Shown: piece after piece, positions 39,945-49,372 of the stretch | Layout: each line of letters opens with the position of its first letter | Numbering within the stretch: position 1 is the stretch's first letter | Assembly (NCBI RefSeq): GCF_001423905.1 | Contig: NZ_LMPQ01000001.1 | Coordinates: 1,111,697-1,170,432 of the forward strand | Direction of reading: 5' to 3' | Source: Frigoribacterium sp. Leaf186 | GTDB lineage: Bacteria; Actinomycetota; Actinomycetes; Actinomycetales; Microbacteriaceae | Length of the DNA: 58,736 nucleotides | Translations under genes and position numbers: made by a program | The notes under the pieces: model-generated | The model's input: only the letters and a program-made list of their open reading frames with translations | Databases searched by the model: none | Told to the model about the DNA's origin: nothing

Positions 39945-41749
39945 GCGGTCACCTGCGCGTCGGTCGTGGCCGAGGCGGTGGCGTCCTGCTCGACCGCGTC
40001 CGCGCCTCCTGCGTCCGCCGTCGGAGCCGAGGAGGCGCGGGTCGCCTCGCGACGCATCGCCCGCAGGCGGTGCATCACGTCGTTGCCGCCCCGACCGAAC
40101 CAGTCGTGCAACAGGAGGTACTCGGCGTAGAGGGCGTCGTAGGCGTCGGCGTTCGCCTCGTCGGGCGTGTACGTGGCGCGGTCGACGCTGCCCATGGCCT
40201 CGGCCGCCGAGCGGATGTCGGGGTAGGCGCCGGCGGCGACGGCGGCGTGGATCGCCGAGCCGAGGGCGGGGCCCTGCTCGCTCGTGATCGTCGAGATCGG
40301 CAGGCGCAGCACGTCGCTGTAGGTCTGCATCAGGTGGGCGTTCTTGAGCAGGCCGCCCGCGGCGATGAACTCGGTGACGGGAACGCCCGACTCCTCGAAA
40401 GCCTGCACGATGCGACGGGTGCCGAAGGCCGTGGCCTCGAGCAGGGCACGGTAACCCTCTTCGGGCGTCGTGCTGAGCGTCTGACCGACGATGACGCCGC
40501 TCAGCTCGTGGTCGACGAGCACCGAGCGGTTGCCGCTGTGCCAGTCGAGGGCCACGAGGCCGTGGGCGCCGACGGGCTGCTCGTAGGCGAGGTCGGTGAG
40601 GTGCTGGTGGACGCTCTTGCCCGCGGCCGCGGCGGCGTCGACCGCCGACTGCGGCACCTGGTTCTTGACGTACCAGGCGAAGATGTCGCCGACGCCGGAC
40701 TGCCCGGCCTCGTAGCCGTAGAGGCCGTCGACGATGCCGCCGTCGACCACGCCGCACATGCCGGGCACCTCGGCGAGCCTGTCGCCGTTCATCACGTGGC
40801 AGGTGCTCGTGCCCATGATGGCGACCATCTGACCGGGCTGGGTCGCCTTCGCGGCCGGGGCGGTCACGTGCGCGTCGACGTTGCCGACGGCGACGGCGAT
40901 GCCCTCGGGCAGGCCCGTCCAGCCGGCCGCCTCGGCGGTCAGCGTGCCCGCGACGTCGCCCAGGGCGCCGATCTCGTGCACGACCTTGGTCTCGGCGAAG
41001 TCGGCGAAGTCGGGGTTGAGGGCAGCGAGGAACTCACGGCTGGGGTACTCGCCGTCCTGGTAGATGCCCTTGTAGCCGGCGGTGCAGGCGTTGCGGACGT
41101 ACCGACCGCTGAGCTGCCAGACGATCCAGTCGGCGGCCTCGACCCAGTGCTCGGTCGCGGCGTAGACCTCGGGGTCCTCTTCGAGCAGCTGGAGGCCCTT
41201 GGCGAACTCCCACTCGCTCGAGATGAGCCCGCCGTACCGCGGCAGCCAGCTCTCGCCCCGCTCGGCGGCGAGCTCGTTGATGCGGTCCGCCTGCCCCTGG
41301 GCCGCGTGGTGACGCCAGAGCTTGACGAAGGCGTGCGGGCGGTCGGCGAAGCGCTCGAGCTCGTTGAGCGGCGTGCCGTCGGCGGTGGTCGGCACCATCG
41401 TGCAGGCCGTGAAGTCGGTGCCGATGCCGACGACGGCCGAAGCGTCGACGCCCGACGCGCGCAGGGCCTCGGGCACGGCGTTCTTCAGCACGTCGACGTA
41501 GTCCGACGGCACCTGCAGGGCCCAGTCGGCGGGCAGCCGCTCGCCCGTGCCGGGCAGCGTGCGGTCGACGACGGCGTGCGGGTACTCGAACGTGGCGCTG
41601 GCCAGTTCGGCACCGTCGCGCACGCGCACGACGACCGCCCGGCCGCTGAGCGTGCCGTAGTCGACGCCGACGACGTACGTGTCGGCCGAGGTGTCGGCGG
41701 GGCCGGGGCCCCCGGGCGACGAGTCGGAGGGGATGGCGGTCTCAGCCAT
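39941..41749 (-). CDS. araB: Ribulokinase
   Basis: 602 residues, about 40 longer than typical because of a polar C-terminal tail. The FGGY-kinase fold is clear: [19 protein letters not shown] (phosphate loop), [13 protein letters not shown] (the TDFTACT signature of AraB), [10 protein letters not shown] and [20 protein letters not shown] (ATP site). It phosphorylates L-ribulose. First gene of araBDA; the LacI-type palindrome lies 26 bp before its ATG with AAGGACG as ribosome site. The tail ([12 protein letters not shown]...) is encoded by an inverted pair of CCGCGCCTCCT/AGGAGGCGCGG, a dispersed intergenic hairpin sitting inside the reading frame. Confidence 0.97.
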   Translation of the reverse strand: MAETAIPSDSSPGGPGPADTSADTYVVGVDYGTLSGRAVVVRVRDGAELASATFEYPHAVVDRTLPGTGERLPADWALQVPSDYVDVLKNAVPEALRASGVDASAVVGIGTDFTACTMVPTTADGTPLNELERFADRPHAFVKLWRHHAAQGQADRINELAAERGESWLPRYGGLISSEWEFAKGLQLLEEDPEVYAATEHWVEAADWIVWQLSGRYVRNACTAGYKGIYQDGEYPSREFLAALNPDFADFAETKVVHEIGALGDVAGTLTAEAAGWTGLPEGIAVAVGNVDAHVTAPAAKATQPGQMVAIMGTSTCHVMNGDRLAEVPGMCGVVDGGIVDGLYGYEAGQSGVGDIFAWYVKNQVPQSAVDAAAAAGKSVHQHLTDLAYEQPVGAHGLVALDWHSGNRSVLVDHELSGVIVGQTLSTTPEEGYRALLEATAFGTRRIVQAFEESGVPVTEFIAAGGLLKNAHLMQTYSDVLRLPISTITSEQGPALGSAIHAAVAAGAYPDIRSAAEAMGSVDRATYTPDEANADAYDALYAEYLLLHDWFGRGGNDVMHRLRAMRREATRASSAPTADAGGADAVEQDATASATTDAQVTA

Positions 41750-41774
41750 GGAACGTCCTTGTCCTGATGCGAAA

Positions 41775-41816
41775 GTGAGCGCTCACATTCTCACACGCGA
41801 GGGCTCGCGCGTGCAA
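41775..41816 (-). promoter_or_regulatory. araB promoter with LacI-type operator GTGAGCGCTCAC
   Basis: On the minus strand TTGCAC (41816-41811) and GAGAAT (41792-41787) are 18 bp apart, a plausible -35/-10. The palindrome GTGAGCGCTCAC (41775-41786) follows the -10 directly, covering the expected start point, the classical position for repression. The same 12-bp palindrome recurs at 47608-47619 and 50680-50691. Confidence 0.8.
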
Positions 41817-41866
41817 TCTCGTGAGGCGCGGGTCGGGCCGATCGGCGACCGTGCCCGAGGCCGGGC

Positions 41867-42046
41867 CCGACCCCACGAGCGGCGCTCGACGATCCGCCTA
41901 GGCAGAGGTTCTGGGCCGGTTCAGGGGGTCACCTCGGGCAGGCCGGGCGGACGCGCAGGTCCGACCCCCACGAGCGGCGCTCGACGATTTGCCTAGGCAG
42001 AGGTTCTCTGCCGGACGAGGGGGCCACCCGGGCAGGCCGGGCCGGG
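41867..42046. repeat. Two direct copies of an about 83-bp element upstream of the ara promoter
   Basis: Copy one (about 41867-41948) and copy two (about 41961-42046) share CGACCCC, CACGAGCGGCGCTCGACGAT, a GCCTAGGC palindrome, AGAGGTTCT and a trailing GGGCAGGCCGGGC block, with scattered differences. Within each, GAGC-GGC-GCTC and TGCCTAGGCA-like dyads could bind a protein or fold. The copies fill most of the 329-bp gap between araB and the LacI gene. Confidence 0.8.
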
Positions 42047-42078
42047 CCGGCCCGCGGGCACCGGACCGCAGGCGCGGG

Positions 42079-43068
42079 TCAGCGGGCGGGGGCGGCCGTC
42101 GAGCGGCGGACGACGAGCTCGGGCTCGAGCGCCGCGACGGGGGCGTCGTCGCCCGCGAGCACGGCCTCGACGGTGGTCATGAGGCGGCGGCCCAGGGCCT
42201 CGAAGTCCTGCCGCACGGTCGTCAGCGGGGGCACGAAGTGCTCGGCCTCGGGGATGTCGTCGAACCCGACGATGCTGACGTCGCGGGGCACGACGAGCCC
42301 GGCGTCGACGTACGCGTGCACGACGCCGAGCGCCATCTGGTCGTTGCCGCAGAAGACGGCGGTCACGTCGTCGCGCCGGGCGAGCTCGCGGCCGATGCGG
42401 TGCCCCGACCCCGGCGTCCAGTCGCCCCGGCACAGCACGCTCGAGTCGACGCCGAGCCGGGCGCAGGCCTCGCGCCAGCCGCGCTCGCGGTCGCGGCCGT
42501 CCATCCACCCGTCGGGCCCGGCGACGTGGGCGATGCGTCGGTGCCCGAGTGCCGCGAGGTGCTCGACGGCGGCCTCGGCCCCCGCGGCCTGGTCGAACGA
42601 CACCGTGTGGTGGCCGTCCTCGGCCTCGCTGTCGGCGGTCACGAGCGGCACCGAGACGTCGGAGCGCCGCAGCACCTCGAGGGCCTCGGAGTCGGGGGCG
42701 ATCAGCACGATGGCGGCGACGTTCTGCCCGACCAGCGAGTCGAGGGCCTGACGCATGCCCTGCCGGTCGTCGACGTCCAGCGTGGCCATCGAGACCTGGT
42801 AGCCGGCTCGGCGGGCGGCCCCGTTGAAGCCGTGCATGGTGCTCGACGGTCCGTAGAACGGGAACCCGGTGCTGATCACGCCGAGCGACTTCGTCTTGCG
42901 GCTGGCCAGGGCCCTCGCCGTGAGGCTCGGCCGGTAGTTGAGGTCGTCGATCGCGGCATCGACCTTGGCCTTCGTGGCGGGACGGACCGTCGGGTCACCG
43001 TTGACGACCCGCGACACGGTCTGGTGCGAGACGCCGGCCGCGGCCGCGACGTCGAAGAGGGTTGCCAC
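42079..43068 (-). CDS. LacI-family transcriptional regulator (proposed regulator of the pentose regulon)
   Basis: 329 residues from the GTG at 43066-43068. The N-terminal HTH is classical: TLFDVAAAAGVSHQTVSRVV followed by NGDPTVRPATKAKVDAAI and LNYRPSLTARALAS (hinge helix). The periplasmic-binding-protein-like sensor domain follows, with LGVISTGFPFYGPS, VAAIVLIAPDSEAL, AVFCGNDQMALGVVHAYVDA and VSIVGFDDIPEAEHF. It sits between araBDA and the sugar ABC importer, all on the same strand. GTGAGCGCTCAC has the central CG and length expected for a LacI-family operator, and is the best candidate site for this protein. Its own upstream region lacks the palindrome. Confidence 0.93.
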   Translation of the reverse strand: MATLFDVAAAAGVSHQTVSRVVNGDPTVRPATKAKVDAAIDDLNYRPSLTARALASRKTKSLGVISTGFPFYGPSSTMHGFNGAARRAGYQVSMATLDVDDRQGMRQALDSLVGQNVAAIVLIAPDSEALEVLRRSDVSVPLVTADSEAEDGHHTVSFDQAAGAEAAVEHLAALGHRRIAHVAGPDGWMDGRDRERGWREACARLGVDSSVLCRGDWTPGSGHRIGRELARRDDVTAVFCGNDQMALGVVHAYVDAGLVVPRDVSIVGFDDIPEAEHFVPPLTTVRQDFEALGRRLMTTVEAVLAGDDAPVAALEPELVVRRSTAAPAR

Positions 43069-43167
43069 GAGGTGATCCTATTTCGGTTCGGTTTTCGGAC
43101 GACGGTGTCCTGTTCGCCCGGTCCGCGCCTCCTGGGGTCGGACCGGGCGTCCGCCCGAGGGCGGAGA

Positions 43168-43210
43168 GACGAGGAGGCGCGGCTCCCGTCACCGGGAACC
43201 GCGCCTCGTC
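43168..43210. terminator. Hairpin after the sugar permease gene (GGAGGCGC family)
   Basis: GACGAGGAGGCGCGGCTCCCG (left, from 43168) and CGGGAACCGCGCCTCGTC (right, to 43210) form a stem with a 3-nt bulge. It lies just beyond the mmsB stop and contains the 12-mer GAGGAGGCGCGG at 43171-43182. An unpaired GCGCCTCCT is also present at about 43127. Confidence 0.6.
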
Positions 43211-43227
43211 GCGGGGTGCTGCGTTCG

Positions 43228-44496
43228 TTACTTGGCGGACGAGGCGGCGCGGCGCTTGTTGAACACGTCGAACGCGACGGCGGCAAGCAGCACGAGGCCC
43301 TTGATCAGGGACTGGTACTCGGTGCCGACGCCGAGGATCGACAGGCCGTTGTTCAGGATGCCGATGATCAGACCACCGATGATGGCGCCGGTGACCGTTC
43401 CGATGCCACCGGTGACGGCGGCTCCACCGATGAACACGGCGGCGATGGCGTCGAGTTCGAAGCCGGTGCCGGCGCTGGATGCGGCGAGGTTCAGCTGGCT
43501 GGTGAAGACGATGCCGGCCAGGGCCGAGATGACGCCCATGTTGACGAACAACAGGAAGGTCACGCGCTTGGTCTTGACGCCCGAGAGCTCGGCGGCGTGG
43601 ACGTTGCCACCGATCGCGTAGACGTGACGACCGAAGACCGAGTTCTTCATGACGGTCGAGTAGACGACGACCAGCACGGCGAGGATGACCAGCACGATCG
43701 GGGTGCCCGAGTAGCTCGCGAGCAGGAACCCGACGTACATGACGAGCGCGACGGTGAAGACGAGCTTGGTGACGAACCACAGGAAGGGCTCGTCCTCGAG
43801 CTGGTACTTGCGACGCGTCGCACGACCGCGCAGGCCGGTGCCGATCAGGGCGACCGAGGCGACGGCGCCGAGGATCAGCGTGAGCGGCTCGTACCCGGTG
43901 GTGCCGAAGGCCGGCAGGAACCCCGAGCCGATGTTGCGGAACCCCTGGGGGAACGACGAGATCTGCGTGCTCTGCAGGGCGATCTGCGCCGCGCCACGGA
44001 AGGCGAGCATGCCCGCCAGGGTGACGATGAACGCCGGGATGCCGAAGTAGGCGATCCAGAAGCCCTGCCAGGCTCCGACCAGCGCGCCGAGCACGAGGCA
44101 GAGGACGACGGCGAGCGGCCAGGGCAGGCCCCACTGCGTGATCATGACGCCGGCCATGGCACCGGTGAAGGCGACCACCGAGCCGACCGAGAGGTCGATG
44201 TGCCCGGCGATGATCACCATCACCATGCCGATCGCCAGGATCAGGATGTAGCTGTTCTGCACGACCAGGTTCGACACGTTGATCGGCGCCAGCGTGATGC
44301 CGTTCGTGGTGATCTGGAAGAACAACACGATGACGATCAGCGCGATGAAGAGGCCGATCTGGCGCAGCTGGCCGCCGAGGTACGAGACCGCGGAGACGAT
44401 CGGGTTGCCGCCCGAGCCGGACTGCGGCTGACGGGACGTGGGCGACCCGCCCGTGGGCTTCGGGTCGGTGGCCTGGGTGGGGCTAGGCGCGCTCAT
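43228..44496 (-). CDS. mmsB: Multiple-monosaccharide ABC transporter permease (MmsB/GguB/XylH type)
   Basis: 422 residues; the ATG at 44494-44496 overlaps the end of the ATPase gene by 14 nt. About ten spans. Family motifs: [20 protein letters not shown] early, [20 protein letters not shown], the cytoplasmic coupling region [20 protein letters not shown] followed by LSGVKTKRV, and [19 protein letters not shown]. The middle insertion (about 225-265) is characteristic of MmsB/XylH rather than the shorter RbsC. It should import arabinose, xylose, galactose or glucose together with the adjacent ATPase and binding protein. Confidence 0.93.
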   Translation of the reverse strand: MSAPSPTQATDPKPTGGSPTSRQPQSGSGGNPIVSAVSYLGGQLRQIGLFIALIVIVLFFQITTNGITLAPINVSNLVVQNSYILILAIGMVMVIIAGHIDLSVGSVVAFTGAMAGVMITQWGLPWPLAVVLCLVLGALVGAWQGFWIAYFGIPAFIVTLAGMLAFRGAAQIALQSTQISSFPQGFRNIGSGFLPAFGTTGYEPLTLILGAVASVALIGTGLRGRATRRKYQLEDEPFLWFVTKLVFTVALVMYVGFLLASYSGTPIVLVILAVLVVVYSTVMKNSVFGRHVYAIGGNVHAAELSGVKTKRVTFLLFVNMGVISALAGIVFTSQLNLAASSAGTGFELDAIAAVFIGGAAVTGGIGTVTGAIIGGLIIGILNNGLSILGVGTEYQSLIKGLVLLAAVAFDVFNKRRAASSAK

Positions 44497-46033
44497 TGAC
44501 GGGGCTCTCTCGTTCGAGGGTCATGTACTTCAGGAGGAACTCGGGGGTCGCCTCGGCGATCGGCACGTCGGCCGTGATGCGTCCCTCCGAGAGGGTGTAG
44601 ATGCGGTCGCAGATGCCGAGCAGTTCGGGCAGCTCGGACGAGATGACGATGACTCCCTTGCCCGCGTCGGCGAGCTGGTTGATGATCGTGTAGATCTCGT
44701 ACTTGGCCCCCACGTCGATGCCGCGGGTGGGCTCGTCGAGGATCAGCACGTCGGGGTCGGCGTACATCCACTTCGACAACACGACCTTCTGCTGGTTGCC
44801 GCCCGAGAGCTTGCCCGTCACGGCGGCCACGGTCGGCGCCTTGATGTTCATGCTCTTGCGGAACCGCTCGGCGACGGTGCTCTCTTCGGAGCGGTTGACG
44901 AAGCCCCAGTTCGCGAGCTTGCCGAGGGCCGAACCCGAGACGTTGCGGGTGATGTCGTCGATCAGGTTGAGACCGTACTTCTTGCGGTCCTCGGTGGCGT
45001 AGGCGATGCCGGCCGCGATGGCCTTGCTCACGGTCGAGGTGTCGACCTTCTCGCCGCGCTTGTAGACGGTGCCCGAGATGCCGGTGCCGTAGCTCTTGCC
45101 GAAGACGCTCATCGCGAGCTCGGTGCGACCGGCACCCATCAACCCGGCGATGCCGACGATCTCGCCGGCCTTCACGCTGAGGTGGGCCTGGTGGATGATC
45201 TCGCGCGACGCGTCGAGCGGGTGGTGGACGGTCCAGTCCTCGATGCGCAGCAGCTCTTCGCCGATCGTCGACTCGTGGGCCGGGTACCGGCTCTCGAGGT
45301 CGCGACCGACCATGCCCTTGATGATGCGGTCTTCCGACACCTCGTCGGCGTGCATGTCGAGGGTCTCGATGGTCTTGCCGTCGCGGATGATCGTCACCTT
45401 GTCGGCGATCGCCTTGATCTCGTTCAGCTTGTGGCTGATGATTATCGACGTGATGCCCTGGCCCTGCAGGCTCTTGATCAGGTCGAGCAGGTGGGCCGAG
45501 TCGTCGTCGTTCAGGGCGGCCGTGGGCTCGTCGAGGATGAGGATCTTCACGCGCTTCGACAGCGCCTTCGCGATCTCGACCAGCTGCTGCTTGCCGACGC
45601 CGATGTCGACGACCTTGGTGATCGGGTTGTCGCGCAACCCGACCCGGGCCAGCAGGCCGGCGGCGTCGAGGTTGGTCTTGTTCCAGTCGATGAACCCGCC
45701 CTTGGACTGCTCGTTGCCGAGGAAGATGTTCTCGGCGATCGACAGGAAGGGGCTGAGGGCCAGCTCTTGGTGGATGATGACGACGCCGGCGGCCTCGGAG
45801 TCGTTGATGTTCTTGAAGTCGACGGGCTGGCCGTCGAGCAGGATCTGCCCGTCGAACGAGCCGTGCGGGTAGACGCCCGACAGCACCTTCATCAGCGTCG
45901 ACTTGCCGGCGCCGTTCTCGCCGCAGATGGCGTGGACCTGGCCGCGTTCGACCTCCAGCGAGACCTCTTGCAGGGCCTTGACGCCGGGGAACGTCTTGGT
46001 GATGTCCCGCATCTCGAGGATCGTGTTCGCCAC
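44483..46033 (-). CDS. mmsA: Multiple-monosaccharide ABC transporter ATP-binding protein (MmsA/GguA type)
   Basis: 516 residues from the GTG at 46031-46033 with AAGGAA upstream. Two nucleotide-binding domains in tandem, as in RbsA/XylG. Domain 1: Walker [10 protein letters not shown], Walker [19 protein letters not shown]-loop. Domain 2: degenerate Walker [10 protein letters not shown], intact signature LSGGNQQK, Walker [15 protein letters not shown]. The degenerate second P-loop is normal for this family. The [21 protein letters not shown] region also fits GguA/MmsA. It energises uptake of pentoses or hexoses bound by the ChvE-like protein upstream; a hairpin at 46084-46116 separates the two genes. 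Confidence 0.95.
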   Translation of the reverse strand: MANTILEMRDITKTFPGVKALQEVSLEVERGQVHAICGENGAGKSTLMKVLSGVYPHGSFDGQILLDGQPVDFKNINDSEAAGVVIIHQELALSPFLSIAENIFLGNEQSKGGFIDWNKTNLDAAGLLARVGLRDNPITKVVDIGVGKQQLVEIAKALSKRVKILILDEPTAALNDDDSAHLLDLIKSLQGQGITSIIISHKLNEIKAIADKVTIIRDGKTIETLDMHADEVSEDRIIKGMVGRDLESRYPAHESTIGEELLRIEDWTVHHPLDASREIIHQAHLSVKAGEIVGIAGLMGAGRTELAMSVFGKSYGTGISGTVYKRGEKVDTSTVSKAIAAGIAYATEDRKKYGLNLIDDITRNVSGSALGKLANWGFVNRSEESTVAERFRKSMNIKAPTVAAVTGKLSGGNQQKVVLSKWMYADPDVLILDEPTRGIDVGAKYEIYTIINQLADAGKGVIVISSELPELLGICDRIYTLSEGRITADVPIAEATPEFLLKYMTLERESPVNERA

Positions 46034-46083
46034 GTGTTCCTTCTTCCGTGTTTCGGTGGGGTGCAGCTGTGGAGCAGGGACGC

Positions 46084-46116
46084 GAGGAGGCGCTGGTCGG
46101 CGACCAGCGCCTCCTC
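46084..46116. terminator. Perfect 15-bp hairpin between the sugar-binding protein and ATPase genes
   Basis: GAGGAGGCGCTGGTC (46084-46098), loop GGC, GACCAGCGCCTCCTC (46102-46116). It lies inside the chvE-mmsA-mmsB operon, 20 bp after the binding-protein stop. In such operons a leaky terminator or stabilising hairpin here keeps binding protein in excess over the membrane parts. Confidence 0.75.
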
Positions 46117-46136
46117 GGTCCGCGGAAGGGACGGAC

Positions 46137-47264
46137 CTACTTGAGGTCGGCCTCGGTGTAGTAGCCGCTGTCGACCAGGACCTCTTTGTAGTTGTCCTTG
46201 GTGACGATCGTCGGCTGGAAGAGGTACGTCGGGACGACCTTCTCACCGTTGTCGTACGTCTTGTCGTCGTTCGTCTCGGGCGTCTTGCCGGTGAGCAGGT
46301 CGTCGGCCATCACGACGGACTGGTCGGCGAGCTGACGGGTGTCCTTGTAGATCGTCGAGTACTGCTGGCCCTCGATGATCGACTTGACCGAGGCGGCCTC
46401 GGCGTCCTGACCGGTGATGACCGGCAGGGCGTCGCTGGCGTAGCCGGCACCCTCGAGCGCCGAGATGATGCCGAGCGAGATGCCGTCGTAGGGCGAGAGC
46501 ACGCCGTCGAGCTTCGTGCCGGACGAGTAGGTCGAGGCGATCAGGTTCTGCATGCGCGCCTTGGCGGTGGCGGGGTCCCACTGCTGCGTCGCGGCCTGCG
46601 TGAACTGGTCCTGACCGGAACCGATGGTCAGCGAGCCGTCTTCGATGTAGGGCTTGAGGGTGTCCATCGCGCCGTTGAAGAAGAAGGTCGCGTTGTTGTC
46701 GTCGGGGCTGCCGGCGAAGACCTCGATGGTCTTGGGCGAGGCGCCGTCGACCTTCTTGCCGTCGGCGTCGGCGAGGCCGAGGCCGGTCAGCAGGCTGGTG
46801 CCCTGGTCGACGCCCACCTTGTAGTTGTCGAACGAGACGTAGTAGTCGACGTTCTCGTTGCCCGTCAGCAGGCGGTCGTACGAGATGACCTTGATGCCGG
46901 CCTTGGCGGCGGAGTCGAGCTGGTCGCTGAGCGAGCCGCCGTCGATCGAGGCGACGATGAGCACCTTGGCGCCCTTGGTGATCATGTTGCTGATCTGCTG
47001 GACCTGCTGGGGGATCTTGTTGTCGGCGTACTCGAGGTCGACCTTGTAGCCCTTGTCTTCCAGGGCGCTCTTGACGGCGTCGCCGTCCTTGATCCAGCGC
47101 TCGGACACCTTGGTGGGCATCGCGACGCCGACCAGCGCACCGGCGTTGTCGCCGCTGCTGCTGCCGCCGGCGTCACCGCCGCGTCCGCCGGCACCGCCGG
47201 AGCAGGCGGCCAGGGAGAATGCCATGCCGACGGCGACGATGCCGACGAGGAGCTTTTTCTTCAC
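46137..47264 (-). CDS. chvE: Multiple-monosaccharide-binding lipoprotein (ChvE type)
   Basis: 375 residues from the GTG at 47262-47264 ([21 protein letters not shown]); a 9-codon extension exists but has no ribosome site. Lipoprotein signal with lipobox LAAC, then Gly/Ser linker. The binding domain (type I periplasmic fold) reads [20 protein letters not shown], then [59 protein letters not shown] and [20 protein letters not shown], all typical of ChvE/MmsE proteins. It presents sugars to MmsA/MmsB. It is the first structural gene of the importer operon, under a promoter with the shared GTGAGCGCTCAC site. Confidence 0.95.
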   Translation of the reverse strand: MKKKLLVGIVAVGMAFSLAACSGGAGGRGGDAGGSSSGDNAGALVGVAMPTKVSERWIKDGDAVKSALEDKGYKVDLEYADNKIPQQVQQISNMITKGAKVLIVASIDGGSLSDQLDSAAKAGIKVISYDRLLTGNENVDYYVSFDNYKVGVDQGTSLLTGLGLADADGKKVDGASPKTIEVFAGSPDDNNATFFFNGAMDTLKPYIEDGSLTIGSGQDQFTQAATQQWDPATAKARMQNLIASTYSSGTKLDGVLSPYDGISLGIISALEGAGYASDALPVITGQDAEAASVKSIIEGQQYSTIYKDTRQLADQSVVMADDLLTGKTPETNDDKTYDNGEKVVPTYLFQPTIVTKDNYKEVLVDSGYYTEADLK

Positions 47265-47605
47265 GGTTGTTCCATTCGTGTCAGGTGTCATCTCGACGGC
47301 GTCGTCGATGACGGGTGGTGGTGCTGTGGAGGGATCACTGTGGTGCAGGCACGCGACGACTCGGGAGGCCGGGGACGTGCCGGGCCGACGGGTGCGCGAG
47401 GCGTGCCCGTCGGGGCTGGGGGACGTCAGGCCGGGGCGGCCGCGAGGAGGCGCGGGGCGGGCGACGTGCGGAGGGCCGGCTGAGCGGCCGGGCGGGGTGC
47501 GGTGCTGTTCACGGTTGACCTCTTCGTCAGGAAACGTGTGGCGGGGTGTGTCGCAGGGTGGGACGTGACGGCCCGTCATGAGGACGGTCGAGCGCTGACC
47601 TGAGA
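47265..47605 (-). other. Long 5' leader of the sugar importer operon with possible 28-codon upstream ORF
   Basis: About 340 bp of untranslated leader separate the operator/promoter from the binding-protein start. On the minus strand GAAGAGG precedes a GTG at 47510-47512 that opens 28 codons (VNSTAPRPAAQPALRTSP...), ending in TGA at 47426-47428. It is Pro/Ala/Arg-rich and crosses a GAGGAGGCGCGG copy (47444-47455). It may be a leader peptide or chance. The remainder shows no gene. Confidence 0.3.
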
Positions 47606-47666
47606 ATGTGAGCGCTCACATCGGGTGGTGCGGGGCAATACTGAACGAGGTCCAGGTGCTTGTCAA
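47606..47666 (-). promoter_or_regulatory. Promoter and 16-bp operator ATGTGAGCGCTCACAT of the sugar importer operon
   Basis: On the minus strand the -35 is TTGACA (47666-47661) and the -10 AGTATT (47642-47637), 18 bp apart. The perfect 16-bp palindrome ATGTGAGCGCTCACAT at 47606-47621 lies 15 bp past the -10, overlapping or just beyond the start point. This is the best of the three copies of the shared operator. Confidence 0.85.
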
Positions 47667-47757
47667 GTCGGTCCGCCCTCGGCGTGTCGCCGGAGGATTT
47701 ACACGTTCGCCACACGCCGTTCACGTGCATGAGCGGTCGTCAGGTCACAGTGTGGCC

Positions 47758-48081
47758 ATGATCACCGCGACCGCGACCGTCCACACGGCGCACGACGCCG
47801 CCGGCCTGTTCTGGTTGTCGCGCCGCCTGCTGGCCGAGCACCGGGCCGCCCGGGTCGACGTGGGCCAGTACCTCGTGCAGCTCGCGGACGCGGGCACGGT
47901 GCTGCTGACCGAGCTGCCCGACGCGCTGCGCTTCGACGTCGTCGTGCGCGACGAGCTCGCCGCCCGCCGGACGCGACGCGCGCTCGAGGCCGCTCTCGAG
48001 CGCTGCCTGCCCGGCACGGTGTCGGCGATGACGTGGCAGACCGAGGCCCTCGTCGCGGGCGCCGAGGTCGAGGTCGCCTGA
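47758..48081 (+). CDS. Small hypothetical protein
   Basis: 107 residues from the ATG at 47758 (MITATATVHTAHDAAGLFWL). It looks like a compact alpha/beta protein: helix (GLFWLSRRLLAEHRAAR), strands (VLLTELPDALRFDVVV), helix rich in Arg/Ala/Glu (RRTRRALEAALERCL) and a final strand (MTWQTEALVAGAEVEVA). There is one cysteine, no signal and no membrane span. It is divergent from the sugar importer operon and shares its upstream region, but lies about 90 bp outside the operator. The stop codon is inside a 34-bp tandem duplication. Family not recognised. Confidence 0.55.
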   Translation: MITATATVHTAHDAAGLFWLSRRLLAEHRAARVDVGQYLVQLADAGTVLLTELPDALRFDVVVRDELAARRTRRALEAALERCLPGTVSAMTWQTEALVAGAEVEVA

Positions 48082-48134
48082 GCCGACCGCACCGCGTGCG
48101 GTCGAGGTCGCCTGAGGCGACCGCACCGCGTGTC
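48067..48134. repeat. 34-bp tandem duplication that includes the stop codon
   Basis: The unit GTCGAGGTCGCCTGA... (48067-48100) is repeated directly at 48101-48134 with two or three changes. TGA occurs in both copies (48079-48081 and 48113-48115), so the end of the hypothetical gene has been duplicated downstream of itself. Confidence 0.75.
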
Positions 48135-48186
48135 GTGCACGGCACCGCGTCTAGACCGGGTGCGGTGAACGAAACGCGGTGCGTTG
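48124..48186. repeat. Imperfect palindromic element ACCGCGTGTCGTGCAC, copy A
   Basis: This begins ACCGCGTGTCGTGCACGGC and ends AACGCGGTGCG, folding into a long imperfect hairpin between convergent genes. It matches the element at 54070-54132 at most positions although the two are 6 kb apart, so they form a family. Confidence 0.65.
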
Positions 48187-48250
48187 CGGGTGGGGCGGAC
48201 GGCCGGGCGGGCCGGGCGGGCGAGACGGGCGGGGCGGGCTGGTGCCGGGG

Positions 48251-49372
48251 CTAGAAGGCCGTGATGGTCCAACTCGCCGTGTGCGACTCGCCGGGGGCGA
48301 GCAGCACGAGGTCGTCGCCCGAGTTGAAGGCGTCGGGCGGGCAGGTCATCGGCTCGACGGCGAGGCCGACGCGGTCGTTCTCGGGCTCGGGCCGGTCGGC
48401 GGTGTGCACCTGCACCCAGGGCAGCTCGCGACCCCACGACATGGTGACTCCGTGGCCGTCGCGCGCGGTGACCGTGGCGGTGACCCGCGCCCCCTGGGCC
48501 TCGCCGGACGTGTCGTCGGCCCACGTGTCGTCGGCTGACGTGCCGTCGGCCGACCTGTCGTCGGCCGACGTGTCGTCGGCGGTGGCACCGTCGGCCGGGC
48601 CGAAGTCGAGGTCGGTGAAGGCGTGGTCGACGAAGAGGTCGCCGATCGCGTGCCCCTCACGGAAGTCGAAGCCCTCGCGGTCGCCCACCGGGCGGGTGCC
48701 GACGGGCACGAGGCGGTCGTCGGTCACCTCGAGGTAGCTCGCGGCGGGCAGGTCGAACGTCCAGTCGTCGACGCGACCCTCGCCGGCCACGAGGTACGGG
48801 TGCGGGGCCGTGCCGTAGGGCGCCGTGCCCTCGCCCACGTTGCGGGCCGTGACCGTCGTGGTCAGGCCGTCGTCGCCCAGCTCGTAGACGACGGACAGGG
48901 CGAGGCGCCAGGGGTAGCCGTCGCTCGGCACGAGGACGAACGACGCCGACGCCCTCGCGGCCTGGGCCTGGTCGAACGTCCAGTCGGCCCAGTGGGCGAG
49001 GCCGTGCAGGGCGTGCCCGCGTTCGACCTCGTTCAGGGCCAGCTGGTGTTCGACCCCGTCGCGCTCGTAGCGACCGTCGGTCACGCGGTTGGGCCAGGGG
49101 GCCAGCAGGGCGCCCCGGAAGCCGGGCCGCACCTGGTCGGCGGCGAACGGCACGACGAGGTCGCGGCCCTCGAAGGTCAGGGCGCGCAGCGTGGCCCCGA
49201 CCGCGGCCAGCTCGGCGCGGTAGCCGTCGCGCTCGAGCACGACCTGGGCACCCGACACCGGCACGGGCGAGGTGGTCAGCGTCGCCGTGGGCGGTGCGCC
49301 CGGCGCGGGCTCGACGACGGGCGGGGTCGTGCCGGGCACGGGGACGTCGGCGACGGGGGTGGGCTCAGACAC
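48251..49372 (-). CDS. Aldose 1-epimerase family protein with a pentapeptide-repeat insertion
   Basis: 373 residues from a GTG that overlaps the oxidase stop by 8 nt. The mutarotase fold is marked by LLAPWPNRVTDGRYERDGVE (substrate Arg), VERGHALHGLAHW (first catalytic His), GTAPHPYL (second His) and LAVEPMTCPPDAFNSGDDLV (catalytic Glu). It interconverts alpha and beta anomers of free sugars. A 38-residue disordered leader precedes the fold. Between FGPADG and EAQGARVTATV there is an insertion of about five SADDT-like pentapeptides encoded by 15-bp tandem repeats (about 48508-48580). Transcription with the oxidase and the shared operator suggests arabinose as substrate. Confidence 0.9.
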   Translation of the reverse strand: MSEPTPVADVPVPGTTPPVVEPAPGAPPTATLTTSPVPVSGAQVVLERDGYRAELAAVGATLRALTFEGRDLVVPFAADQVRPGFRGALLAPWPNRVTDGRYERDGVEHQLALNEVERGHALHGLAHWADWTFDQAQAARASASFVLVPSDGYPWRLALSVVYELGDDGLTTTVTARNVGEGTAPYGTAPHPYLVAGEGRVDDWTFDLPAASYLEVTDDRLVPVGTRPVGDREGFDFREGHAIGDLFVDHAFTDLDFGPADGATADDTSADDRSADGTSADDTWADDTSGEAQGARVTATVTARDGHGVTMSWGRELPWVQVHTADRPEPENDRVGLAVEPMTCPPDAFNSGDDLVLLAPGESHTASWTITAF

